This document shows, piece by piece, positions 43,449 to 52,663 of a DNA stretch of 57,087 nucleotides. Position numbers and translations under genes: made by a program. How positions within the stretch are numbered: the stretch's first letter is position 1; each line of letters starts with the position of its first letter. The notes under the pieces were generated by a model. That model did no database searches. It was not told the DNA's origin and saw only the letters and a program-made list of their open reading frames with translations. The stretch comes from JAXDJJ01 sp034665745 (lineage in GTDB: Bacteria > Actinomycetota > CADDZG01 > WHSQ01): contig JAXDJJ010000034.1 of assembly GCA_034665745.1 (NCBI GenBank), forward strand, positions 1 to 57,087, read 5' to 3'.

Positions 43449-44120
43449 TTACTCGGAAAGGTCGGGTCTTCGTGCGCGCGTGGCTTGTTCCGCTTCCTGC
43501 CGTCGCCACTCGGCGATACGTCCGTGATCGCCGGATAACAGGATGTCCGGAACCTTGAACCCCCGGTAGTCGGCCGGGCGCGTGTACTGCGGATATTCGA
43601 GGTCGCCTCCGGTGTGGGATTCGGCCTTCAGGGAAGCATCGTTGCCCAGGACCCCCGGGACCATCCGGGATACGGCCTCGATCACAACCAGAGCCGCGAG
43701 TTCACCACCGGCAAGGACGTAGTCCCCTATCGAGAGTTCCTCGTCGGCGAGATGCTCCGCCACCCGCTCGTCAACGCCCTCGAACCGACCGCAGATCAGG
43801 ACGATGTGATCGAGGGCCGCCAGTCTCACGACCCCTTCATGGTCCAACCTGGTGCCTCGCGGGGACATCAAGATGACGCGGCTGGCATCGGTGCGGATCT
43901 CTTCGACCGTTTCAAAGATGGGTTCGGGTCGCATGACCATCCCCGGCCCCCCGCCGTAGGGCTCGTCATCCACGTTCCGATGTTTCCCGAGGCCACGAGC
44001 GCGGAGATCGTGGACGCCAACCTCGATCACCCCGTCATCCACCGCCTTCCCGAGCAGGCTCGTCTTGAGAGGTGCCTCGAACAGCTCAGGAAAGATCGTG
44101 ACGACATCGAAGCGCGGCAT
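43449..44120 (-). CDS. trmD: tRNA (guanine-37-N1)-methyltransferase
   Basis: TrmD makes m1G37 next to the anticodon, preventing frameshifts. The 223-residue SPOUT enzyme begins MPRFDVVTIFPELFEAPLKTSLLGKA, has DDEPYGGGPGMVMRPEPIF, the SAM-knot segment ICGRFEGVDERV and IGDYVLAGGELAALVVIEAVSR. The ATG overlaps the rimM stop by one base. The rpsP-khpA-rimM-trmD order is conserved in Actinobacteria. Confidence 0.97.
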   Translation of the reverse strand: MPRFDVVTIFPELFEAPLKTSLLGKAVDDGVIEVGVHDLRARGLGKHRNVDDEPYGGGPGMVMRPEPIFETVEEIRTDASRVILMSPRGTRLDHEGVVRLAALDHIVLICGRFEGVDERVAEHLADEELSIGDYVLAGGELAALVVIEAVSRMVPGVLGNDASLKAESHTGGDLEYPQYTRPADYRGFKVPDILLSGDHGRIAEWRRQEAEQATRARRPDLSE

Positions 44121-44605
44121 CAGTCGAACAATCCTTCGGGAGGGTCGACCACGATCCGTTTCCCTTCAGGGTCGACGTTCGTGACTATCTCCTTCACCAC
44201 CGGCACGAGTCGCCGCCCGTTCGGGGTTTCGACCTGAAGAAGGTCTTGAGCGGGCCCTGCGATCACCATCTCGACCACTCCCAACTCGTCCCCGGATGCA
44301 GTCACAACCGTGCAACCGATCAGATCGTCGTGCCAGAACTCGTCTTCATCCAGGGCTCGGGCGTCGGTCGCCGGCACGTACAGGGGGCCGCGCAAGGCCA
44401 TTGTTGCCTCGCGCGAATCGATGCCCTCGAACCGAACCAGGAAGCGGTCACCGTGAGCGCGAGAGGTCGCGACCGTCAGGATGGAGCCATCGTCGCGTGA
44501 CAGGTGTGCGCCCGGCGCGAATCTCTGAGGGTCGTCGGAGATGACCACGACGTAGACCTCACCCGCCAGACCGTGTGGCTTGCCAACCTCACCGGCAAGA
44601 AGCAT
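44120..44605 (-). CDS. rimM: 16S rRNA processing protein RimM
   Basis: RimM helps mature the 30S head and binds S19. The 161-residue protein has the N-terminal barrel (LAGEVGKPHGLAGEVYVVVISDDPQRF...LVRFEGIDSREATMALRGPLYVP) and the C-terminal PRC barrel (EFWHDDLIGCTVVTASGDELGVVEMVIAGPAQDLLQVE). It lies 11 bases after khpA. Confidence 0.95.
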   Translation of the reverse strand: MLLAGEVGKPHGLAGEVYVVVISDDPQRFAPGAHLSRDDGSILTVATSRAHGDRFLVRFEGIDSREATMALRGPLYVPATDARALDEDEFWHDDLIGCTVVTASGDELGVVEMVIAGPAQDLLQVETPNGRRLVPVVKEIVTNVDPEGKRIVVDPPEGLFD

Positions 44606-44616
44606 GCCGGACGGCG

Positions 44617-44853
44617 TCAGTCCACCACCTCGACCATGACGCTGCCGCCGCCTTCTTGCTGAGAGGCCTTGGCCAGGGTCCGAAGGGCTCGGATGATCCG
44701 TCCACGCTTGCCGATGACCTTGCCGACATCGTCGGGATCGACGGTGAGCTCGAGGATGACGCCCTCACGCTCGCCCTCGACCTCGGCGATCTCGATGGCA
44801 TCGGGATTGTCGACGAGCCACGGAACGACGTATTCGAGCAACTCTCTGCTCAC
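44617..44853 (-). CDS. khpA: KH-domain RNA-binding protein KhpA
   Basis: A 78-residue single KH-domain protein of the YlqC/KhpA type. The RNA-contacting GxxG loop is GKRG in DDVGKVIGKRGRIIRALRTLA. In streptococci it pairs with KhpB to bind many RNAs and affects cell size. The GTG start overlaps the rpsP stop (GTGA). Confidence 0.93.
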   Translation of the reverse strand: MSRELLEYVVPWLVDNPDAIEIAEVEGEREGVILELTVDPDDVGKVIGKRGRIIRALRTLAKASQQEGGGSVMVEVVD

Positions 44854-45320
44854 GAGGTGGGCTCTTCCCCGGCTTCTTCTTCAGCGGCGGGAACTTCGGC
44901 CGGGGCTTCGGCGACCGCCTCGGGCTTGGCCTCTGCCTCGGGAGCGGGGGTCTCAGCCTCAGCGGCGGGGGCCTCGGCCTCCGCGACTTCTTCCGTCTCC
45001 GTCACCGATGCTGCCGGGGTCGCCTTCTTGATCTTCGCCGGCGGTGGTCCACCGGTCAGGGGGGCTTCCCCCGAGAACTCCGACCAGGCCCCCGAGATGC
45101 GGAGGAGCTGACGGACGGAGTCGGACGCCTGGGCGCCGGTGCGGAGCCAGTACAGGGCGCGCTCGTTGTCGATCTCGACGACGGACGGGTCCTGGCGGGG
45201 CTGGTAGTGGCCGATCGCCTCGATGATGCGCCCGTCACGGGGGCTACGGGAGTCGGCAACCACTACGCGATACGACGGTTGCTTCCGCTTCCCGACGCGC
45301 ATCAACCTGATCTTGACCAT
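44850..45320 (-). CDS. rpsP: 30S ribosomal protein S16 with acidic tail
   Basis: S16 is an assembly protein of the small subunit body. Residues 1-85 are the canonical fold (MVKIRLMRVGKRKQPSYRVVVADSR...IGHYQPRQDP). A C-terminal extension of about 60 residues rich in Ala, Glu and Pro follows, bringing the length to 156. Such tails occur in other Actinobacteria, including mycobacteria, and are likely disordered. It leads the rpsP-khpA-rimM-trmD unit, 56 bases after ffh. Confidence 0.96.
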   Translation of the reverse strand: MVKIRLMRVGKRKQPSYRVVVADSRSPRDGRIIEAIGHYQPRQDPSVVEIDNERALYWLRTGAQASDSVRQLLRISGAWSEFSGEAPLTGGPPPAKIKKATPAASVTETEEVAEAEAPAAEAETPAPEAEAKPEAVAEAPAEVPAAEEEAGEEPTS

Positions 45321-45376
45321 GATTCTCCTTACGGGGATTGTGGTGCGAGAGCGGGCATCTTAGCAGTAGTGGCAGG

Positions 45377-46717
45377 TCACAGGCCTAGGCCGGGCGGGAG
45401 CTTCATGTTCCCGAAGGGCATCCGGCCCTTGCCCCCGCTCATCTGCTTCATGAGCTTGCGGACCTGGTCGAACTGTTTCACGAGGCGGTTCACGTCTTGG
45501 ATCGTCGAGCCGGAGCCCGCAGCGATGCGCTTGCGGCGTCCCCCGTTGATGAGAGAGGGGTCGTTGCGCTCGGCGAGGGTCATCGAGCGGATGATCGCTT
45601 CGATCTTGGGCATCTGCTTGTCGATCTGCTCGTCGCCCAAGGGGAGCTTGGACATCCCGGGGAGCATCCCCATCACCGAGGACAACGGGCCCATCTTCTT
45701 CAGGGCTTGCATCTGGGAGAGGAAGTCCTCGAACGTGAAGTCGGCCTTGCGGAGCTTGGCCTCCATCTTCTTGGCCTCGTCCGCATCGAACGCACTCTCG
45801 GCCTTCTCGATCAGCGTGAGCACGTCGCCCATCCCGAGGATGCGCGATGCCATGCGATCGGGATGGAACGGCTCGAGATCTTTGAGCTTCTCCCCGACTC
45901 CGGCGAACTTGATCGGACGTTCGGTCACGTAGCTCATCGAGAGGGCCGCACCACCACGTGCGTCACCATCAAGTTTGGTCAGGACGATCCCCGTTACGTC
46001 GACACTCTCGATGAACGCCTCTGCAACGTTGACCGCGTCCTGACCGGTCATCGCATCGCAGACGAGCAGGGTCTCGACCGGGTCCACTGCCTTGGCAACG
46101 TCTTCGAGCTCGGCCATGAGCTCGGGATCGACGTGCAATCGCCCGGCGGTGTCGACGATCAGATCGGTGAATCCCTCGTCCCGCGCGGTCTTGAGTCCCA
46201 AGGTCGCGACCTGTGCCGGATCTTGGGTATCCATCTGAGCGACCACGGCTACGTCCGCCTGCTTACCGAGTTGCTGAAGCTGAGAGATCGCGGCCGGACG
46301 GCGAAGGTCACACGCAACGAGCAACGGCTTCCGTCCCTGGCCTTTGAGGAGCGCGGCAAGCTTGGCCGCGGCCGTCGTCTTTCCCGAACCCTGCAGTCCG
46401 GCGATCAAGATCACGCGTGGGGGTCGCGGAGAGTGCTCGAGTCCGATGGTCTCGTGACCCAAGATATCGATGAGGGCAGCGTGCACCAGTTTTATGACCT
46501 GCTGAGCGGGGGTCAGGCTCTTGTGGATCTCGGCCCCCTCGGCACGTTCGCGCACGTCTTTGACGAATGCCTTTACGACCTTCAAGGAGACGTCGGCCTC
46601 GAGGAGAGCCAGGCGGATCTCGCGCAAGACCTCGTCGATCTGTTTCTCGCTCAGACGGCCGCGCGAGCGCAGCCGGGTGAAGATGTCGTCGAAGCGGTTA
46701 CTCAGTGAGTCGAACAT
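45377..46717 (-). CDS. ffh: Signal recognition particle protein Ffh
   Basis: The SRP GTPase that binds nascent membrane-protein signals. The 446-residue protein has the N domain, the G domain with GLQGSGKTTAAAKLA, DTAGRLHVDPELM, TKLDGDARGGAALS, and the methionine-rich M domain with SGSTIQDVNRLVKQFDQVRKLMKQM that binds SRP RNA and signals. The C-terminal Met/Gly-rich tail is shorter than usual. Its receptor gene ftsY lies two genes upstream. Confidence 0.97.
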   Translation of the reverse strand: MFDSLSNRFDDIFTRLRSRGRLSEKQIDEVLREIRLALLEADVSLKVVKAFVKDVRERAEGAEIHKSLTPAQQVIKLVHAALIDILGHETIGLEHSPRPPRVILIAGLQGSGKTTAAAKLAALLKGQGRKPLLVACDLRRPAAISQLQQLGKQADVAVVAQMDTQDPAQVATLGLKTARDEGFTDLIVDTAGRLHVDPELMAELEDVAKAVDPVETLLVCDAMTGQDAVNVAEAFIESVDVTGIVLTKLDGDARGGAALSMSYVTERPIKFAGVGEKLKDLEPFHPDRMASRILGMGDVLTLIEKAESAFDADEAKKMEAKLRKADFTFEDFLSQMQALKKMGPLSSVMGMLPGMSKLPLGDEQIDKQMPKIEAIIRSMTLAERNDPSLINGGRRKRIAAGSGSTIQDVNRLVKQFDQVRKLMKQMSGGKGRMPFGNMKLPPGLGL

Positions 46718-46721
46718 CGAC

Positions 46722-46991
46722 CTAGGTTACGAGTTGGATGAGGCCCAGGCCGACGAGACCGATGCCGAGGATCGTCTGTCCCGCCTGCATCAACCCGGAA
46801 CGCTGATCGCGGCGGGTGGTCAAGTAGGTGACTAATGAATAGCCGAGCAGCAGAACCCCGAAGCCGATGAAGATCCCCGAGGAGAGGCGCTCGTCTTCCA
46901 CCGCACGGTAGGCGCCGTAGGCGATCGCGAGGGCGCCGAGCCGCATGTAGATCGCGTACTTCGGATCGATGCGCGGTGGCGTGGCCTCCAT
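46722..46991 (-). CDS. Small membrane protein, unknown function
   Basis: An 89-residue protein with three predicted membrane segments (YMRLGALAIAYGAYRAV, GIFIGFGVLLLGYSLVTYL and AGQTILGIGLVGLGLIQLV). I do not recognise a family. It starts overlapping the end of the SDR gene and stops 4 bases before ffh, so it is in the ftsY-to-ffh operon and probably real. A role in membrane-protein biogenesis would be guesswork. Confidence 0.7.
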   Translation of the reverse strand: MEATPPRIDPKYAIYMRLGALAIAYGAYRAVEDERLSSGIFIGFGVLLLGYSLVTYLTTRRDQRSGLMQAGQTILGIGLVGLGLIQLVT

Positions 46992-47893
46992 CAGCGGGCC
47001 CCCAGGTAGTTGGACAGACCTTCTTCAAGCGGTACTGGGTGCACGTCGAGCTCCTTCTCCATCATCGTTGTATCGACGAGCCCATCCTGAACGGCGAACT
47101 CGATCCCGGAGGGACTCATAGGCGGCGACGGCAACAGGGTCAACGGCGCCATAGCGATCTTCGGAAGGATCGTTGGGATCGGGACGATGAGGCGGCGCTT
47201 GCCCATGACCTTGAGCATCGTTCGGATCACTGCATCCATGCTCATCACATCGAGGCCCCCGACCTCGAAGGTCTTGTTCCACGCTTCTCGCGCGAACAAT
47301 CGCTCGACGCTTGCGGCGACGTCCTTCACGTAGATGGGTTGGATCTCTTGTCGCTTGAGCCCGATGCGCGGCACGATCGGTGAGAACCGAGCGATCTGAA
47401 CGAACTTGTTCAAGGCCTTGTCCTCGGGGCCGTAAGCCCATGAGGGCCGGACTATCCCGTAGTCGATGCCGCTCGCTTTGATCGCGTCCTCTGCGCGCCC
47501 TTTCGCCCGATACCAAACGACCGGGCTCATCGGGTCTGCTCCCGCACCACTGACATAGACGTACTTGCCGACGCCGGCGCGCGACGCTTCTGCAAGGAGG
47601 TTCTCGGTTCCCTTGCGGTCGTAGTTGTCGAAGGTCAATCCTTTGCGTGGTACCTCGACGGGAAAGTTCGGGAATGCGACCGCCCCAACCACCGCATCTG
47701 CACCGTCGAGCTTCCCGCGCAGGGACTCGGGCTGGGTGACGTCACCCTTGGTGGCATCTGCACCGGCGAGTTGCGGGATCCCGGAGTTGTCACCGCGCCG
47801 GCCCAGGACGGTCACCTCATGACCTGCATCGAGAAGTGATCGCACGATGTAGCGACCCATGAAACCGGTGCCCCCGGCGACTACTACCTTCAC
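46991..47893 (-). CDS. NAD(P)-binding SDR (NDUFA9-like)
   Basis: A 300-residue atypical short-chain dehydrogenase of the NDUFA9/NmrA-like type. The dinucleotide motif is VVAGGTGFMGRYIVRSLLDAGHEVTVLGRR, with YVSGAGADPMSPVVWYRAKGRAEDAIKASGIDYGIVRPSWAYGP carrying a degenerate Tyr-x3-Lys-like centre (YRAKG). The C-terminal half resembles quinone-associated members. The GTG start overlaps the ftsY stop. Its exact role is unknown. Confidence 0.88.
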   Translation of the reverse strand: MKVVVAGGTGFMGRYIVRSLLDAGHEVTVLGRRGDNSGIPQLAGADATKGDVTQPESLRGKLDGADAVVGAVAFPNFPVEVPRKGLTFDNYDRKGTENLLAEASRAGVGKYVYVSGAGADPMSPVVWYRAKGRAEDAIKASGIDYGIVRPSWAYGPEDKALNKFVQIARFSPIVPRIGLKRQEIQPIYVKDVAASVERLFAREAWNKTFEVGGLDVMSMDAVIRTMLKVMGKRRLIVPIPTILPKIAMAPLTLLPSPPMSPSGIEFAVQDGLVDTTMMEKELDVHPVPLEEGLSNYLGAR

Positions 47894-49020
47894 GAGAGGA
47901 GAGCGTCGACGAACGCCTTGGGCTCAAAAGGCTCGAGGTCATCGATGCCTTCACCGACACCGATCAATTTGATCGGGATGCCCAGTTCGTTCTCGATCGC
48001 TACCGCGATCCCCCCTTTTGCCGTGCCGTCCAACTTCGTCAGCACGATGCCGGTCACTCCAGATGCTGCTGCGAATTCCTTTGCCTGGATGAGTCCGTTC
48101 TGCCCCGCCGTCGCATCGATGACGAGCAACACCTCGTGAACGGTCCCCTCTTTCTCGATGACGCGTTTCACTTTTCCGAGCTCGTCCATCAGGGGCGTCT
48201 TCGTATGCAAGCGTCCAGCCGTGTCGACGATCAGGATGTCGAGCTCTTTCGCACGTGCATGTTGAAGGGCGTCGTATGCGACCGCACCGGGGTCGGCACC
48301 GTGCTGGTGTTTGACCAGCTCCGCCCCCGAACGCTCTGCCCAAACGCCGAGTTGTTCGTCGGCTGCGGCCCTGAACGTGTCGGCGGCAGCAAGCGCAACG
48401 GTGCGACCTCGATTCGTGGCGTCTTGGGCGAGTTTCCCGATCGTCGTCGTCTTGCCCGTTCCGTTGACGCCGACGACCATCCACACGGTCGGCTTCTCGT
48501 TGGAGAAGTGCAGAGCGCGTTCCGCGGACTCGTCGAACAACCCATGAAGTTCGCCGGCAAGCAACGACTTGAGCGCCTGGGGATCGTTCCCGTCGGCTTT
48601 GCGGCTCGAGTCCCGCACCGCTTCGGTCAGGCGGGTCGCCGTTGCAACCCCGATGTCGGCTTGGATCAGAGCCGCTTCGAGGTCATCCCACGTCTCGTCG
48701 GTGTCGGATCCTCCGAGCGCGGTCGCCAGCTTGTCGGCAAGGAACCTCCGACTCTTGCCGAGGCGTTCGCGCAGGCCGAGCTGGGGCTTGGCAGGTTCTT
48801 CTGGAGCGGCGACCTCGACGGGGGCCGCAGCGGTCTCTTCGACCGCAAGGGTTTCTTCGGATGCGACGGGTGCCTGCGGGGTGGGTTTCGTTGCATCCGG
48901 ACGCGTCGCAGGGCGGTCACCTTTGGGCGCTCGCTTCGAGCGCGAGGCGATACCGATGCCCGCGACGAGCACGAGCAGCGCGGCAACGATGATCAGTTCG
49001 GGGAGGATCCCTTCAGGCAT
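47890..49020 (-). CDS. ftsY: Signal recognition particle receptor FtsY
   Basis: The SRP receptor GTPase, 376 residues. An N-terminal membrane helix (ELIIVAALLVLVAGIGIAS) anchors it, followed by a Pro/Ala/Glu linker (about 30-80). The NG domain has GVNGTGKTTTIGKLA, DTAGRLHTKTPLMDEL, TKLDGTAKGG and IGVGEGIDDLEPF. It follows smc by 9 bases, the usual actinobacterial order, and shares an operon with the SDR, a small membrane protein and ffh. Confidence 0.96.
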   Translation of the reverse strand: MPEGILPELIIVAALLVLVAGIGIASRSKRAPKGDRPATRPDATKPTPQAPVASEETLAVEETAAAPVEVAAPEEPAKPQLGLRERLGKSRRFLADKLATALGGSDTDETWDDLEAALIQADIGVATATRLTEAVRDSSRKADGNDPQALKSLLAGELHGLFDESAERALHFSNEKPTVWMVVGVNGTGKTTTIGKLAQDATNRGRTVALAAADTFRAAADEQLGVWAERSGAELVKHQHGADPGAVAYDALQHARAKELDILIVDTAGRLHTKTPLMDELGKVKRVIEKEGTVHEVLLVIDATAGQNGLIQAKEFAAASGVTGIVLTKLDGTAKGGIAVAIENELGIPIKLIGVGEGIDDLEPFEPKAFVDALLS

Positions 49021-49029
49021 GAGACCAGG

Positions 49030-52000
49030 CTAAACGGTGATGCCCTGCATCCGTTTCGCGACGACCCTCGACACCCCGTCCTTAGCCATCGACACGCCGT
49101 AGAGGACGTCGGCTGCTTCCATCGTGCGCTTCTGGTGCGTGACGATGAGGATCTGGGCCCGCTCTTCGAGCTCGTCGACCAGACCCAGGAACCGGTGCAG
49201 GTTCACGTCATCGAGGGCGGCTTCGACCTCGTCTAGGAGATAGAACGGCGACGGCCGCGAACGGAAGATCGAGAACAGGAACGCCAAGGCAACCAGCGAC
49301 CGCTCTCCACCCGATAGCAATGTGAGCTTGCGGACGTTCTTGCCCGGGGGCCGCGCCTCGATCTCGATACCGCTGCCGAGTAGGTCCGAAGGATCGGTGA
49401 GCTTGATCCCGCCACTGCCGCCGGGGAACAGTCTGGCGATGACACCTTCGTACTCGCGAGCGACGTCGTCGAACGCCTCGCCGAACACGCGCACGATCGT
49501 GTCATCGACGTCGTGGACGACCTTCATGAGATCGCGCTTGCCGGACTGGAGGTCGTCGATCTGAGTGACGAGGAACTCCTCGCGCTCGGACAGTTCGCGG
49601 AACTCCTCGGCCGCGTGAGGGTTGACCGCCCCCAGACGCTTCATCTCGCGATCGAGCTTCTCTACCTCGGTGCGGGATTCGGCCTCTTGCTCCTGGGTGA
49701 ACCGTTCGAGCTGCGTGAGCTCGTCGACCGACATCGCCCATTCCTCCATCGCACGCTCGGCGATCGCTTCGGTGCGGGCACGAGTCTCGGCACGACGAAC
49801 GGCGGCTTCGTTCTGCTTGCGCGTGACCTCTTCGAGGCTCTGCGTCAGCTCACGTTCACGGGCCCGCATCGCGGTCAGGCGCTGATCGCTCTCTTGGGCC
49901 TCTTCACGGGTGCGGGCGGCTCGTTGCTCGGCTTCGCGCGCCCACACGCCGGCGCGTTCCGCTGCGAACACAGCCGCGCGGGCGATCTGTTCGGCACGTT
50001 GCCTTCGCCGGGCCAGTTGAGCGCGGAGATCCTCGAGCCCGGACAGGGCGGCTTGAGCGTCCGCTATCCCCGACTCGGCTTCCTCTAGTCGCAGTTGAGC
50101 GGCAAGGGCACGTTCGTCGGTCGTGCGGGCTTCGAGTTCGGCCACCGAAACCTCGGCAGATGCTGCTGCGAGCTCTTCCCGGGCCCGGCGGAGAACGCTC
50201 TCGGCTTGTTCGCGCGCAGCTCGGGCCTCGTCGACCGCGGCCTTCCGTGCGGGCAAGGTTGCGCGCTCTTCGGTCGCATCTCTCTCGGCCGAAGCAAGAG
50301 CGTCCCGTGTGCGAGACAGTTCCTCGTCGAGGGCAGCCAGTTCGATCTCGCGCACCTCGTGGCGACGTTTTGCCCCCGCCAACCGTTCGGCAGCACCTGA
50401 CATGAGGGCATCGAGCCTGCGGAGCTCCTCGTCCTGGCGCGCTACCTCGGTCCAGCGTTGTTCGATGACGGTCTCTGCAGCTTCGAATATCTCGGCGGCT
50501 TGTTGATCGCCCGTAGACGCGAGCTCGGCCCTCTGGCGCGCGTCCACGATCAACGGTTCGATGCGCTCGGTCGCTTGAGGGTGGTCGTGCAGCAAGCCGA
50601 CGACTTCTTCCAACGCGGTAAGGCGCGCACTCGCGGCCGCCCGGTCCGAGTGGGTTGCACTCAAGCGATCTTTCAGCATCTCGGCACGTTCGCGGGCTTC
50701 TTCGAGCCGAGCTTCCGAGGCCGCTGCAGCTTCGGTCGCGTTATCGAGTTCCGCCTCGAGGTTGCGGACATCGCGTTCGGCCTCTTGGACCGTTTGCTGG
50801 TCATGAGCGATGTCTTTGTTCATGACCGCGCGACGTTCCTGCACCGCGGCCACGCGTGCTTCTATCGACCCGATCGTGGCGCGTCCTGCTGCCTCGCTCC
50901 CCTCGGCCCGCACCAAAGCTTGCGCGGCCAGAGTCTCTTCACCACGGGCGTTCGACAACGAACGCTCGGTCTCTTCGACCGCCGAGCGCTTCGCATCCGC
51001 ACGTCCACGGATCTCGTCCGATTGAGCACGTGACTGGTCAGCCGCCGTACGCAACTCGGAGGCCGAGACGCGCCACCGCTTCTTCTCGTTCTCGAGCAAG
51101 CGGATGCGCTCTCGGTAGCCCTCTTCGGTTTCAGCGGCAAGGCGAGCCGCGATCGTCTCGGCACGCTCCTCGGCAAGTCTTCCGAGGTTCGACAAACGAT
51201 CGGACGCACGGGCGATCCGGTAGGACATCTCTTGCGCGTGGTTCGCAGCCTCGGTAAGACGGTCGCGTTCGCCGCCAGCATCCTCGAGGCGCGCACGTGT
51301 GTGGCTGAGCTCGTCCTGGAGGAGTTCCATCCGGTGGCCCTCGACGTCGGGATCGAAGACCGCGTTCACGTCACTCAGCCGGTGAAGTTCGGTAGCGGCC
51401 AAGCGTTGCTTGAGGTCACGGTGCCGTCCGACCAACTCGGAGTACATGGCAGCAGCCGACGCCTGTCGTTTCAGAGGACGGATCGCACGGCGGAGCTCGG
51501 ACAGGACGTCGTTGAGACGCACCATGTTCTCCTCGACCCGCTCGATCTTCCGGAGGGCGCGGTCCTTGCGCCGGCGGAACTTCCCGATCTGGGCCGCTTC
51601 CTCGATGAACGACCGGCGATCTTCGGGCCGCGCGTCGAGGATCGCTGCGAGCTGACCCTGACCGACGATCGTGTGGATGCTGCGACCGATACCCGTGTCC
51701 GACAGCAGCTCTTGGATATCGAGCAAACGACACGCGGCCCCGTTGATCCGGTACTCGGTCGATCCCGCCCGGTCGGTGGATCGAGAGATGGTGACCTCGG
51801 CAAGGTCCAGGGGCAGGATCCGAGAGGTGTTGTCCAAGGTCAGCTCGACCTCGGCCATGCCGAGCCTCGGCCGCCCCGAAGAGCCGGCGAAGATGACGTC
51901 CTCCATCGACGCCCCGCGCAGACTCGATGGGGCCTGCGAGCCCAGGACCCACGACAGAGCGTCGGAGATGTTGGACTTGCCCGACCCGTTAGGACCGACG

Positions 52001-52086
52001 ATGACGTTCACCCCCGGCTGGAATTCGAGCACCGTCGGATCCGCGAACGACTTGAACCCCGCTAGCCGCAGGGTCTTAACAAACAT
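49030..52086 (-). CDS. smc: Chromosome segregation protein SMC, hinge apparently absent
   Basis: SMC ATPases organise the chromosome with ScpA/ScpB. The N-terminal head has Walker A GPNGSGKSN (31-39) and the Q-loop region IVGQGQLAAILDARPEDRR; the C-terminal head has the signature LLSGGERSLVALAF (from 923) and Walker B FYLLDEVEAALDD. Both arms are long coiled coils. The total of 1018 residues is about 165 short of the usual 1150-1200. The deficit falls at the middle (about 490-545), where the glycine-rich dimerising hinge should be; instead there is short polar helical sequence around HDHPQATERIEPLIVDARQ. No frameshift is visible. It starts ATG after the repeat-rich gap and is followed by ftsY. 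Confidence 0.9.
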   Translation of the reverse strand: MFVKTLRLAGFKSFADPTVLEFQPGVNVIVGPNGSGKSNISDALSWVLGSQAPSSLRGASMEDVIFAGSSGRPRLGMAEVELTLDNTSRILPLDLAEVTISRSTDRAGSTEYRINGAACRLLDIQELLSDTGIGRSIHTIVGQGQLAAILDARPEDRRSFIEEAAQIGKFRRRKDRALRKIERVEENMVRLNDVLSELRRAIRPLKRQASAAAMYSELVGRHRDLKQRLAATELHRLSDVNAVFDPDVEGHRMELLQDELSHTRARLEDAGGERDRLTEAANHAQEMSYRIARASDRLSNLGRLAEERAETIAARLAAETEEGYRERIRLLENEKKRWRVSASELRTAADQSRAQSDEIRGRADAKRSAVEETERSLSNARGEETLAAQALVRAEGSEAAGRATIGSIEARVAAVQERRAVMNKDIAHDQQTVQEAERDVRNLEAELDNATEAAAASEARLEEARERAEMLKDRLSATHSDRAAASARLTALEEVVGLLHDHPQATERIEPLIVDARQRAELASTGDQQAAEIFEAAETVIEQRWTEVARQDEELRRLDALMSGAAERLAGAKRRHEVREIELAALDEELSRTRDALASAERDATEERATLPARKAAVDEARAAREQAESVLRRAREELAAASAEVSVAELEARTTDERALAAQLRLEEAESGIADAQAALSGLEDLRAQLARRRQRAEQIARAAVFAAERAGVWAREAEQRAARTREEAQESDQRLTAMRARERELTQSLEEVTRKQNEAAVRRAETRARTEAIAERAMEEWAMSVDELTQLERFTQEQEAESRTEVEKLDREMKRLGAVNPHAAEEFRELSEREEFLVTQIDDLQSGKRDLMKVVHDVDDTIVRVFGEAFDDVAREYEGVIARLFPGGSGGIKLTDPSDLLGSGIEIEARPPGKNVRKLTLLSGGERSLVALAFLFSIFRSRPSPFYLLDEVEAALDDVNLHRFLGLVDELEERAQILIVTHQKRTMEAADVLYGVSMAKDGVSRVVAKRMQGITV

Positions 52087-52156
52087 GCCCGCAACCCTAT
52101 TTGGGCGAGCCCCCTCCCAGGCGTCTTTCCTCGCGCTCTAAGCGCCCATGGGCTCC

Positions 52157-52267
52157 GGTGACCGGGGCTCCGTCTCGAGGGCCTCGTGACCGTTGCTCCG
52201 GTGGGGGCCATCCTCCGGGAGGGGCGCGACGGGCGCCGCCTGATCGGCGGCTGGCCTGCTCCTTCCG
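52157..52267 (+). repeat. Imperfect repeat, copy 1
   Basis: This segment begins with GGTGACCGGGGCTCCG and ends with CCTGCTCCTTCCG. Both words recur exactly, in inverted order and strand, at 52722-52737 and 52664-52676. The middle matches copy 2 only in patches (GGGGAGG, CGCGACGG). Copy lengths differ (111 against 74 bases), so they have diverged by insertion or deletion. Confidence 0.55.
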
Positions 52268-52309
52268 GGCGGATCGCACAAGGTTGATCCATTAAGGAGC
52301 GATCCGCCC
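52267..52309. repeat. 11-base perfect inverted repeat
   Basis: GGGCGGATCGC (52267-52277) and GCGATCCGCCC (52299-52309) are perfect inverted copies separated by 21 bases. It could fold as a hairpin or be a binding site. No T-tract follows on either strand. It lies about 180-220 bases upstream of the smc start. Confidence 0.55.
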
Positions 52310-52459
52310 TCCAGAGCCCTCCCTACCGGACAGCCCCCACCTCCACGACTCCTCCTATTCGCATAAGACTCACCTAACGAACCGGCATACCGTCCAAGAG
52401 GACTCTTGGCGAGGCGGGGCTCAGCGTCAGCCGATGTGGATCCGAAAGGAGCGTGCAGA

Positions 52460-52627
52460 TTGGCTACGGCGATCGTCTTGTTGGTCGCTCTGGGACTGAG
52501 CTTGTCACCGTCTCGTATGGCAGGGCAAGCAGTGTGCGCTCCACGAGACAGGGGCGCAGCCTCGGGGTGCCCTAAGGGGAGGCTCTGGAGAGCACGCAAC
52601 GACCGAGTTGACTCACTTAGCGACTAG
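52460..52627 (+). CDS. Possible small secreted or membrane peptide
   Basis: A 55-residue frame from a TTG start with AAAGGAG eight bases upstream. Its first part is strongly hydrophobic (ATAIVLLVALGLSLSPS), like a signal peptide; the rest is Arg/Gly-rich and lies in repeat sequence. It could be a real small peptide, or the remnant of a secreted protein whose body was replaced by repeats. No homologue is recognised. Low confidence. Confidence 0.25.
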   Translation: MATAIVLLVALGLSLSPSRMAGQAVCAPRDRGAASGCPKGRLWRARNDRVDSLSD

Positions 52628-52663
52628 GGCACCAGCAAGTCCCTCCGGCGCGAGGTGCGTGCT

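Noticed and set aside
45497..46708. 403-codon open frame antisense to ffh
   Set aside because: Mirror of the conserved SRP GTPase; no independent start or domain.
52138..52599. 153-codon open frame on the minus strand in the smc upstream gap
   Set aside because: Its product is low-complexity Arg/Pro/Gly sequence made from repeats; no ribosome site or family pattern.
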